Origin: Nocardia ninae NBRC 108245
GTDB lineage: Bacteria > Actinomycetota > Actinomycetes > Mycobacteriales > Mycobacteriaceae
NCBI RefSeq assembly: GCF_007990755.1
Contig: NZ_BJXA01000026.1
Coordinates: forward strand, 38,725 to 102,724
Direction: 5' to 3'
DNA: 64,000 bases
Shown: positions 45,777-52,965 of the stretch, piece after piece
Position numbering within the stretch: the first letter of the stretch is position 1
How the letters are laid out: each line of letters begins with the position of its first letter
Notes under the pieces: model-generated
What the model was told of the DNA's origin: nothing
Databases searched by the model: none
What the model saw: only the letters and a program-made list of their open reading frames with translations
Program-made: the position numbers and the translations under genes

Positions 45777-46246
45777 TGCGCCGCCGCCTTTCGCTGTGCC
45801 GCGAGCCGCACGGCATCCAGGATTTTCTCGTATCCGGTGCAGCGGCAGAGGTTTCCGGCCAGTGCCTCGCGGATCTCCGCATCGGAAGGATCGGCATTGT
45901 GCTCGATGAGGTCGTGCGCCTGCACGATGAGACCCGGTGTGCAGAAACCGCATTGGACCGCCCCCGCCTCGACGAACGCCTGCTGCATCGGGTCGAGCTG
46001 CGCGCCCTTGGTCAGGCCCTCCACCGTCCGCACCGAACAGCCCTCGGCCTGACCGGCCGCCACCAGGCAGGAACACACCGGTGTACCGTTCAAATAGACC
46101 GTGCAGGAACCACATTCGCCCTGCTCGCAGGCGTTCTTGGAGCCGGGAAGGCCCATCCGCTCGCGCAGCATGTAGAGCAGGCTCTCGCCCTCCCACACGT
46201 CGTCGACGGTCTCCGTGGCGCCGTTCACGTCGAAGGTCACGCGCAT
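45773..46246 (-). CDS. pucE: xanthine dehydrogenase 2Fe-2S subunit
   Basis: A 157-residue small subunit from ATG 46246. The plant-ferredoxin cluster is ligated by Cys40, Cys45, Cys48 and Cys60 (ACEQGECGSCTVYLNG...CSC). The second cluster is ligated by Cys99, Cys102, Cys134 and Cys136 (QCGFCTPG, GNLCRCTGYE). It carries electrons from the Mo centre to the FAD subunit. Its start shares a base with the pucC stop. Confidence 0.95.
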   Translation of the reverse strand: MRVTFDVNGATETVDDVWEGESLLYMLRERMGLPGSKNACEQGECGSCTVYLNGTPVCSCLVAAGQAEGCSVRTVEGLTKGAQLDPMQQAFVEAGAVQCGFCTPGLIVQAHDLIEHNADPSDAEIREALAGNLCRCTGYEKILDAVRLAAQRKAAAQ

Positions 46247-47115
46247 CAGGCTGCCTTCCTTTCTGTCAGGTAGTCGGTCCATGCCCAGCCCAGCGTGCGG
46301 CGGGCCAGCACCGACAGGGCGTGCTTGCGGTAGTCCGCCGTGCCGCGGACGTCGTCGATCGGTGCCGCCGCGGCCGACACGAGCGCGCCGAACTCACGCA
46401 GCACACTGTCGGAGAGCGGGGCCGGATCGTGCCAAGGCAGCTGCGCGGCAAGGAATTCTTCAGCCGGCTTCGCGCGCAACGGCGTCGGTCCGGCCGAGCC
46501 GATGCCGGTCCGCGCGGTGCCGGTAGCCGGGTACAGCGCGACGGCGAACGAGCACACGGCGATCACCATGGCATTGCGCGTGCCGACCTTCGAAAAGTAC
46601 TGCGGCCCTTCGGCGGGCGGCAGCCAGACCGCGCGGATCAGCTCGTCGGGTTCGAGGGCGTTCTTCTTCACCCAGACGTAGAAGTCGTCGATCGGGATCA
46701 TCCGGGTGCCGCGGGTGGCCGACTCGACCTCGATCACCGCGTCGCCCGCGAGCAGCGCCGGATGGGTGTCCCCGGCCGGTGACGCGGCGCCGAGATTGCC
46801 GCCGACGGTGCCGCGGTTGCGGATCTGCGGCGAGCCGACGGTGCGCGAGGCCTGGGCCAGGCCCGGCAACTGATTGCCGAGCCGGTTGATGATCCGGACG
46901 TACGGCACACCCGCGCCGATGCGCAGCTTGCCGTCGATCTCGCTGTACTCGAACAACTCTCGGCACGGATTGAGGTCGAGCAGGGCACTCGGGCGGCCCT
47001 TGTCGAAGTTGAGCTCGACCATCATGTCGGTGCCGCCCTGGATGGGGGTGGCGTCCGGGCGGTTCGACTTGATGTCGAGGGCGTCCGCCCAGCTGGTGGG
47101 TCGCAAGAAGTCCAT
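46246..47115 (-). CDS. pucC: xanthine dehydrogenase FAD-binding subunit
   Basis: A 289-residue FAD subunit. MDFLRPTSWADALDIKS, then the FAD motif PIQGGTDMMVELNFDKGRP, and SRTVGSPQIRNRGTVGGNLGAASPAGDTHPALLAGDA. The ATG at 47115 is chosen because GGGAG lies five bases upstream; an in-frame GTG at 47127 overlaps the uricase stop. It passes electrons from the iron-sulfur centres to NAD+. Confidence 0.93.
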   Translation of the reverse strand: MDFLRPTSWADALDIKSNRPDATPIQGGTDMMVELNFDKGRPSALLDLNPCRELFEYSEIDGKLRIGAGVPYVRIINRLGNQLPGLAQASRTVGSPQIRNRGTVGGNLGAASPAGDTHPALLAGDAVIEVESATRGTRMIPIDDFYVWVKKNALEPDELIRAVWLPPAEGPQYFSKVGTRNAMVIAVCSFAVALYPATGTARTGIGSAGPTPLRAKPAEEFLAAQLPWHDPAPLSDSVLREFGALVSAAAAPIDDVRGTADYRKHALSVLARRTLGWAWTDYLTERKAA

Positions 47116-47117
47116 CG

Positions 47118-47993
47118 TCACTCCCACGCCGGTCCGGCGGCGGGCGCGTCCTCGCGCAACACGGTGCCTTCGATCAGGCCGTAGGGGCGGTCGGCCGCGT
47201 AGAACACCTCGTTGTCGTTGGTCAGCCCGAAGGCGGACAGGTCGACGACGAAGTGGTGCTTGTTGGGCAGCGACAGCCGGACCTCACCGATCTCCGCGCA
47301 GGCAGCGAGTACCCGCTCCCCCATCGCATACAGGGTCTGTTGCAGTGAGTAGCTGTAGGTTTCGGCGAACGCCTCCAGCATGGCGCGCCTGGCCTCGCGG
47401 TAGGTCTTGTCCCAGTCGCTGGGTTCGCCGATGTAGCGCCACTCCGCGTTGACCTCGGTGGCGAGGACGCGGTCGTAGGCCTCTTGCAGCGTGGTGTACT
47501 TGTCCTTCAGGTACCCGTGGAACTCCGAACCGGTCGAGTTGAGCACCACCAGGCCCTGCAAACCCGCGACGACCCAGGACTTTTCGCCGTCGTAGTGCAC
47601 CCGCGCGGTCCGCACCTCCTGGCCCGAGCGAACGAACGAGTGCTGCTCGTTGCTCGCACCGAGCACGATGCGCTCCCACGCGTACTCCTCGACGCTGACC
47701 CGTGCATGGTGAATGGTCGGCTGCGAATCGACGAAATGCCGGGCCAGCAGCTCACCGAACGCCTCCGGCGAGGAGATGCCGTGCTCCTTGGCGAAGGCGA
47801 AGACGGTGTTCTTCTGCGTGTCCGTCGGCAGCACCGCGCTGTTGTCGCCGGTGAGGTGCACCTCGTCCATGTCGCCGGACAGTGCGACGCCAACATTGAG
47901 ATCCCGGATCTCGTGCACGCCACCGTTTTTCGTCACGCCGACGACATGGGTCTCCGCTTTGCCATATCGGTTCGGACCGAGCTTGATCGACAT
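47118..47993 (-). CDS. pucL: urate oxidase (uricase)
   Basis: A 291-residue cofactor-free uricase (urate + O2 + H2O to 5-hydroxyisourate + H2O2). Two T-fold domains. Key motifs are NSAVLPTDTQKNTVFAFAKEHGI with the catalytic threonine and SFVRSGQEVRTARV, plus the end region LPNKHHFVVDLSAFGLTNDNEVFYAADRPYGLIEGTV. No fused decarboxylase domain (the B. subtilis PucL form is fused); here OHCU decarboxylase is a separate gene. Three bases separate it from hiuH. Confidence 0.96.
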   Translation of the reverse strand: MSIKLGPNRYGKAETHVVGVTKNGGVHEIRDLNVGVALSGDMDEVHLTGDNSAVLPTDTQKNTVFAFAKEHGISSPEAFGELLARHFVDSQPTIHHARVSVEEYAWERIVLGASNEQHSFVRSGQEVRTARVHYDGEKSWVVAGLQGLVVLNSTGSEFHGYLKDKYTTLQEAYDRVLATEVNAEWRYIGEPSDWDKTYREARRAMLEAFAETYSYSLQQTLYAMGERVLAACAEIGEVRLSLPNKHHFVVDLSAFGLTNDNEVFYAADRPYGLIEGTVLREDAPAAGPAWE

Positions 47994-47996
47994 TGT

Positions 47997-48296
47997 TCAG
48001 CTACCTCGATAGGTGGAGTAGGAATACGGACTGAGCAGCAGCGGCACGTGGTAGTGCGCCGCCGGGTCGGCGACGGTGAAGTCGATGGCGACCGAGGGGT
48101 AGAACGGGCTGAGCTCGGCGGTGTCGAAAGTCAGCCGGTGCGTGCCGGTTTCGGGATCAGGCAGGTCTTTGATGCGGCCGTCGTCGTCGGTGTGCCGTTC
48201 GGCGAGCACGGTTCCGTCGGCGCGGGACAGCTGGACCCTGAGTCCGGCCGCCGGCCGCCCGGTCACCGCGTTCAGCACGTGGGTGGACAAACTCAC
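47997..48296 (-). CDS. uraH: 5-hydroxyisourate hydrolase (transthyretin-like)
   Basis: A 99-residue HIUase from GTG 48296 (5-hydroxyisourate to OHCU). N-terminal LSTHVLNAVTGRPAAGL, an arginine/histidine active site (ERHTDDDGRIKDL, AAHYHVPLLLSPYSYSTYRGS) and the C-terminal tetrapeptide YRGS, the family hallmark. The start overlaps the decarboxylase stop (GTGA). It acts between uricase and OHCU decarboxylase. Confidence 0.96.
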   Translation of the reverse strand: MSLSTHVLNAVTGRPAAGLRVQLSRADGTVLAERHTDDDGRIKDLPDPETGTHRLTFDTAELSPFYPSVAIDFTVADPAAHYHVPLLLSPYSYSTYRGS

Positions 48297-48805
48297 TTCT
48301 CCCCCAGCAGCTTTCGCACACGCAGCCGGGTGATGTCGGCGAGCTCGCCCTGCACCTTGATGCGCTCGTCGAGCAGCGAGTTGGCCAGGCGCTTGCGCAG
48401 CTCGGTGAGCATTTCCTCGGCGCTGCGGCCGGTGGCGCGGATCAGAAAGACGTGACCGAACCGGTCCTCGTAGGCCCGGTTCCCCGCGGCGAGCTCGGCC
48501 CGCACGGCGGCGTCGGCGGTCGCGGCGCCGGACTGTTCGCCGCGCGACCACTCGGCCTCCCGCTCGGATAACTCGGCCTTGGCCCGATCGCCGATGCGCG
48601 GATGCGCCGACAGCGCCTCCTCGACATCCGGCCAACTCAGCTCGCACACCGCGGCGACTGCCGCGGCGGTGGCGCTCGCGGTGTCGGGATAGGGCCGCGA
48701 GGCCGCCACCTTCTGCGCCCACTGCCGGGACGCGCAGCAGGCCAGCAGTTCCTGCACGGCGCGGTCCGGCGGCAACGAGTTGAGCCATCCGATGTCGCCT
48801 GCCAT
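48293..48805 (-). CDS. uraD: OHCU decarboxylase
   Basis: A 170-residue 2-oxo-4-hydroxy-4-carboxy-5-ureidoimidazoline decarboxylase giving S-allantoin. WLNSLPPDRAVQELLACCASRQWAQKVAASRPY, then LSAHPRIGDRAKAE (catalytic His-Pro-Arg-Ile-Gly) and NRAYEDRFGHVFLIRATGRSAEEML. ATG 48805 follows AGGAGG. It is the first gene of the minus-strand purine cluster, so its promoter should lie in the 162-bp gap shared with pucR. Confidence 0.95.
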   Translation of the reverse strand: MAGDIGWLNSLPPDRAVQELLACCASRQWAQKVAASRPYPDTASATAAAVAAVCELSWPDVEEALSAHPRIGDRAKAELSEREAEWSRGEQSGAATADAAVRAELAAGNRAYEDRFGHVFLIRATGRSAEEMLTELRKRLANSLLDERIKVQGELADITRLRVRKLLGEK

Positions 48806-48883
48806 CTGACCTCCTGTCGGGGTTCGCCAATCTGTTCCGCAAGTACACCCGCCGGGGAACACCGCAGCTAGAAACGAGAAATC

Positions 48884-48902
48884 TGAACTGTGCGCCAGTT
48901 CA
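48884..48902. promoter_or_regulatory. perfect palindrome, candidate PucR operator
   Basis: TGAACTG-TGCGC-CAGTTCA has perfect 7-bp arms around a 5-bp spacer. It lies midway in the divergent region between uraD (start 48805) and pucR (start 48968), so it could control both. Confidence 0.6.
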
Positions 48903-48967
48903 CAACCAACTCTTTGTGCGAATGTCCAAGGGCGTTCACCAGGGGTGCGACTGTTAGCCTTCGCACC

Positions 48968-50473
48968 GTGCGCCTTCGATCACTGCTGACCATGGCGGAC
49001 CTGGGACTAGAGCTCGTCACCGGCGAGGAAGAGCTGGACCGGTTCGTGCGCTGGGTGGTGACCACCGACATGCTCGACCCTGGTCGCTACCTCTCCGGCG
49101 GAGAGCTCGTGCTCACCGGCATGCAGTGGCGCCACGATCCCGCCGACAGCGAGGTCTTCGTCCGCGCGCTGGCCCAGGCCGGCGTGGCGGGCATGGCCGC
49201 AGGTGACGCCAGGTACGGCGGCGCGCCGCCGGATGTGGTCGAGGCCTGTCGCAAGCATCGGATTCCGCTGTTCCGGGTGCCGGAGACGGTCGCGTTCGCA
49301 GCGGTCACCGAGCAGATCACCCGCAATCTGTCGACCGGACGGGCCGCAGATCTCACCGCGATCCTGGACCGGCACCGCCAGCTCGTCTCGGGAGCAGGCC
49401 TCGGCTCGGTGCTGGAACTCATCGAACGCGACCTCGGCATGCGCTGCTGGGTGGTGTCGTCCACCGGCCGGGCAGTGGCCGGGCCCGCCACCGCGCCGCC
49501 GGTCGAGGTGACCACCGCGTTCCTCAGTGCCCGCCGCCTGCCGTGCGCGTTGCTGCACGAGGGCGGCCGATTCTCCCTTTTCGCGGTGGACGAGCACCGC
49601 ACCTCACGGGCCGCGGACTGGTTCCTCGTGTTCGAGGGCGATTACACCGAGTGGCCCGAGGAGCGGCGCGCACTGGCCGGTGAGCTCGCCGCCGTGGTGT
49701 CGCTGGAACGCGCCCGTCAGGACGACCGGCAGAGCGCCGAGGGGCGGCTCGCGCAGGAACTCATCGAACTCATCGTCTCGGATGCCAAACCGACCGAGAT
49801 CATTTCGCGGCTGGAACTCACCGGATTGGGGCCCGCCGAGACCTACATCGCCGTCGCAGCCGCCGGTGACGACACGTTGCGGCCCGGCGAGTTACGCGTG
49901 CTGCTGCGCGAAATCCTTTACGGCAGAAGGCCTGCCGCTGGCGTGGTGGACGGCGAGGCGATCGCGCTGATCCCCGCCGGACCGGACACCCCCGTCATCG
50001 ACGAAATCAACCGTGCGGTCACCGCTTTGGAGCCAGGACTACGCGGCAGCCGACTATCCGTGGGCGTCAGCGGTGTGGTCGACGGCGAAGGCCTGCGCGG
50101 CGCCGTCGAAGAAGCCCGCTACGCCCGCCGCATGGCCGCAGGCCGCCTCCAGCCCGCCAGCGTCGTCGGCCACGATGAACTCGCCACCCACATGCTCCTG
50201 CTCGCCTCAGTCCCCGACGAGGTCCGCCGCATGTTCCGCCTGCGCCTCCTCGACCCCCTCACCACCTACGACCAGGACAACCGCGCCGACCTCGTGCACA
50301 CCCTGGAAACCTTCCTAGAGGTCTCCGGCTCCTGGACCAAATGCGCCGACCTCCTCCACGTCCACGTCAACACCCTGCGCTACCGCATCCAGCGCATCGA
50401 AGAACTCACCGCCCGCGACCTCTCCCGCCTCGAAGACCGAGTCGACTTCTTCCTCGCCCTCGCCTTGCGCTGA
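48968..50473 (+). CDS. pucR: PucR family regulator of purine catabolism
   Basis: A 501-residue PucR-type regulator from GTG 48968. The N-terminal PucR sensor domain includes LRSLLTMADLGLELVTGEEELDRFVRWVVTTDMLDPGRYLSGGELVLTG and RCWVVSSTGRAVAGP. A GGDEF-like middle follows, then the C-terminal HTH_30: FLEVSGSWTKCADLLHVHVNTLRYRIQRIEELTARDL. An in-frame ATG exists at 48890 but it lies within the palindrome. It is divergent from, and probably controls, the purine operon in response to allantoin or a similar intermediate. Confidence 0.92.
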   Translation: MRLRSLLTMADLGLELVTGEEELDRFVRWVVTTDMLDPGRYLSGGELVLTGMQWRHDPADSEVFVRALAQAGVAGMAAGDARYGGAPPDVVEACRKHRIPLFRVPETVAFAAVTEQITRNLSTGRAADLTAILDRHRQLVSGAGLGSVLELIERDLGMRCWVVSSTGRAVAGPATAPPVEVTTAFLSARRLPCALLHEGGRFSLFAVDEHRTSRAADWFLVFEGDYTEWPEERRALAGELAAVVSLERARQDDRQSAEGRLAQELIELIVSDAKPTEIISRLELTGLGPAETYIAVAAAGDDTLRPGELRVLLREILYGRRPAAGVVDGEAIALIPAGPDTPVIDEINRAVTALEPGLRGSRLSVGVSGVVDGEGLRGAVEEARYARRMAAGRLQPASVVGHDELATHMLLLASVPDEVRRMFRLRLLDPLTTYDQDNRADLVHTLETFLEVSGSWTKCADLLHVHVNTLRYRIQRIEELTARDLSRLEDRVDFFLALALR

Positions 50474-50573
50474 TCAGAGTTCTCGCCTCGGCGATCACCC
50501 CAACGCTCGACACCACCGCTTCGGCGTTCCGCACTGCGCCGATCTAACTGCCGCACAACATATTCAACGACAT

Positions 50574-51113
50574 CTACGCATCTGCTGAACCGACCTGGGT
50601 GATCTTGCGGTTGCCCAGGCGGGACATCAGGTCCTGGTGCAGAATGCGCAGTAGGTCGGTCAGGTCGGCCTGCTGCTGGGGAGTCAAGCCGGAGAGTAGA
50701 TCCGCTTCGCGGCCGAGGACCTGGTCGACCAGTCGTTCGACGAGGTCGTGGCCGGCCGGGGTGAGAGCGACGACGACTGCGCGTGATCCGTCGTTCAGGG
50801 GTGAGCGGGCGACCAGGCCTTCGGCTTCGGCGCGGGCGACGCGCTGGGAGATCGCGCCTGCGGTGAGCATGGTGTGGTCTTGGAGCTGGCGGGTGGTCAG
50901 GCGGTACGGCGGGCCGCTGCGGCGGAGCACGCTGAGCAGATCCAGGGTGGCCGTGTCGGCGTGCTCGGCGGCGAGCACTCGGCGGCGGTCGTCGCCGAAT
51001 AGCTTGGCCAAGTGCCAGATTCGGGTTACCACGCCGATGCCGTCGACCGGCGTGCCCGGGCGCTCGCGCCGCCAGGCCAGTGCGATCGCGTCGACGGGAT
51101 CGTTGTCGTCCAT
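50574..51113 (-). CDS. MarR family transcriptional regulator
   Basis: A 179-residue MarR-type winged-helix repressor: the DNA-binding core YRLTTRQLQDHTMLTAGAISQRVARAEAEGLVARSPLNDGSRAVVVALTPAGHDLVERLVDQVL, with a dimerisation helix at each end. It is divergent from an SDR gene across a region with two 14-bp palindromes, so it probably represses both itself and the SDR until an aromatic or phenolic ligand binds. Ligand unknown. Confidence 0.9.
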   Translation of the reverse strand: MDDNDPVDAIALAWRRERPGTPVDGIGVVTRIWHLAKLFGDDRRRVLAAEHADTATLDLLSVLRRSGPPYRLTTRQLQDHTMLTAGAISQRVARAEAEGLVARSPLNDGSRAVVVALTPAGHDLVERLVDQVLGREADLLSGLTPQQQADLTDLLRILHQDLMSRLGNRKITQVGSADA

Positions 51114-51129
51114 GCCACTCCTCGGTTGC

Positions 51130-51166
51130 GTTCAGACCTAAACGACGGCTACGTTTAGATCTAAAC
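51130..51166. promoter_or_regulatory. tandem MarR operators
   Basis: GTTTAGATCTAAAC at 51153-51166 is a perfect 14-bp palindrome. GTTCAGACCTAAAC at 51130-51143 matches it at 12 of 14 bases. The sites are 23 bp apart, about two helical turns, in the 75-bp MarR/SDR divergent region. Confidence 0.7.
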
Positions 51167-51188
51167 ATACCCGATGAAGGAGATTCAC

Positions 51189-51908
51189 ATGGCACGGAAC
51201 ATCGTGGTAACCGGCGGCGCCACCGGCATCGGCCGGGCCATCGCACACACCTTCGCGGCCGCGGGCGACGCGGTGATGATCACCGGGCGCCGGGCCGAGC
51301 CGCTGCACGCCACAGCCACGGAACTCGGCGCGACAGCCTACGTCTGCGACGCGACCGATCCAGCGCAGATCGAGACGCTGGTCGATCAACTCCCCCGCGA
51401 GATCCACGTGCTGGTCAACAACGCGGGCGGCAATACCGACTTCGACCTGAACGCGCCGACCGATCTGCGGAGCCTGGCCGCCGCCTGGCGAGCCAACCTG
51501 GACGCCAACTTGATCAGCGCCGTGCTGATGACCTCGGCGCTGCGTGACCGGCTGACAAATCCCGGTGCCGTGGTGAACATCGGCTCGATCGCCGCGGACA
51601 AAGGCGCGGGCGCCTACGGCGCGGCCAAGGCCGGTCTCGCCTCATGGAATACGCAACTGTCCGCCGAGCTGGGCCCGCTCGGCATCACCGCGAATGTCGT
51701 TTCCCCCGGCTACATCTCCGACACGGAGTTCTTCCGCGACAAATTGACCGACGAGCGGCGCGCATCCCTCATCGCCGCCACCCATACTCGCCGCCCCGGC
51801 ATTCCGGACGATATCGCCGCCGCGGTGCACTATCTCGCTTCACCCGCCGCCCGCCAAGTGACCGGTCAGGTGCTCGCGGTCAATGGCGGCGAACGCACCA
51901 CCCGGTAA
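51189..51908 (+). CDS. short-chain dehydrogenase/reductase
   Basis: A 239-residue classical SDR from ATG 51189 (GAAGGAG upstream). Cofactor motif VVTGGATGIGRAIA with ITGRR (arginines favour NADP), NNAGG, catalytic Ser in VNIGSIAADKG and the YxxxK pair in AYGAAKAGLAS. The end VTGQVLAVNGGE is typical of FabG-like enzymes. It is repressed, probably, by the divergent MarR. The substrate is not readable. Confidence 0.9.
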   Translation: MARNIVVTGGATGIGRAIAHTFAAAGDAVMITGRRAEPLHATATELGATAYVCDATDPAQIETLVDQLPREIHVLVNNAGGNTDFDLNAPTDLRSLAAAWRANLDANLISAVLMTSALRDRLTNPGAVVNIGSIAADKGAGAYGAAKAGLASWNTQLSAELGPLGITANVVSPGYISDTEFFRDKLTDERRASLIAATHTRRPGIPDDIAAAVHYLASPAARQVTGQVLAVNGGERTTR

Positions 51909-52032
51909 GTCCGCCGATACCCGCGGCGCGCGGGAGAAAGGCGGGCAATGGGGTCGATACAGGCATTACGGAAAACGGGGATTAGCATGATCGAGCTGGT
52001 AACGGTGGATTTGCCGATCCCGAGGTGGTTCG

Positions 52033-52965
52033 ATGACGAAAGCTGTTCCACGGCCTGTTGCGCTGGGCGATGATGCTGCCCGGACACTGGCTAATGCCAC
52101 GAAGACCGTTCCGCAGATGGAGTCGATCACCCCTCGGTGGTTGGTTCATCTGCTGAACTGGGTTCCCGTCGAGGCCGGTATCTACCGGCGCAACCGGGTT
52201 ACCCACGAACAAACCGTCGATATTCAGTGCGATAATTTCGACGAGTCTCCGCTTCCGGAGACATTTATCGACTACGAACGAGACCCGCGCGAGTATCGAC
52301 TCAAAGCGGTGCACACGATTCTCGACGTGCACACGCGCGTTTCAGATCTGTATTCGAGCCCGCACGATCAGATTGCTCAGCAGTTGCGGCTCACCATCGA
52401 AGCGATCAAAGAGCACCAAGAGGGCGAGCTGATCAACAGCCCTGACTATGGGCTGATCGCCAATGCCGCGAAAAAGCAACGGCTGGCGACGATCGCCGGG
52501 CCGCCGACGCCCGACGATCTCGACAATCTGATCACGAAGGTGTGGAAAGAGCCCGGGTTCTTCCTTACTCATCCGCAGGGCATCGCGGCCTTCGGCAGGG
52601 AATGCACCCGGCGCGGTGTGCCGCCGCCGACGGTGAGCATGTTCGGGTCGCAGTTCCTGACCTGGCGTGGCATTCCGATCATTCCGTCGGACAAGGTTCC
52701 AGTGGATCGCGGCAAGACCAAGTTTCTGCTGATTCGCACCGGCGAAGCCAGGCAGGGCGTGGTCGGGCTGTATCAGCCGGGGCTGGCCGGCGAACAGGGA
52801 CCGGGTCTTTCGGTGAAGTTCATGGGTATTGATCGCAGCGCGATCGCGTCGTATCTGGTGTCGCTGTACTGCTCGCTGGCGATTCTGACCGACGATGCGG
52901 TGGCAGTGCTCGACGGAGCCGAGGTGGGCAAGTTCCATGACTACGCACCGACCTACCGGAGCTGA
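52033..52965 (+). CDS. family 2A encapsulin shell protein (SrpI/MMPI-like)
   Basis: A 310-residue protein matching the family 2 encapsulin group that includes SrpI of Synechococcus and Major Membrane Protein I of Mycobacterium leprae. These are HK97-fold proteins that assemble into a protein nanocompartment. Visible features: RTLANATKTVPQMESITPRWL, VEAGIYRRNR, SPHDQIAQQLRLTIEAIKEHQEGELINSPDYGL, FFLTHPQGIAAFGRECTRRGVPPPTVSMFG and LSVKFMGIDRSAIASYLVSLYCSLAIL. No cyclic-nucleotide-binding insertion is present, which separates 2A from 2B. The stop lies 29 bp inside the next gene, a cysteine desulfurase, the known cargo of this family. It is predicted to encapsulate that enzyme in the cytoplasm. 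Confidence 0.92.
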   Translation: MTKAVPRPVALGDDAARTLANATKTVPQMESITPRWLVHLLNWVPVEAGIYRRNRVTHEQTVDIQCDNFDESPLPETFIDYERDPREYRLKAVHTILDVHTRVSDLYSSPHDQIAQQLRLTIEAIKEHQEGELINSPDYGLIANAAKKQRLATIAGPPTPDDLDNLITKVWKEPGFFLTHPQGIAAFGRECTRRGVPPPTVSMFGSQFLTWRGIPIIPSDKVPVDRGKTKFLLIRTGEARQGVVGLYQPGLAGEQGPGLSVKFMGIDRSAIASYLVSLYCSLAILTDDAVAVLDGAEVGKFHDYAPTYRS

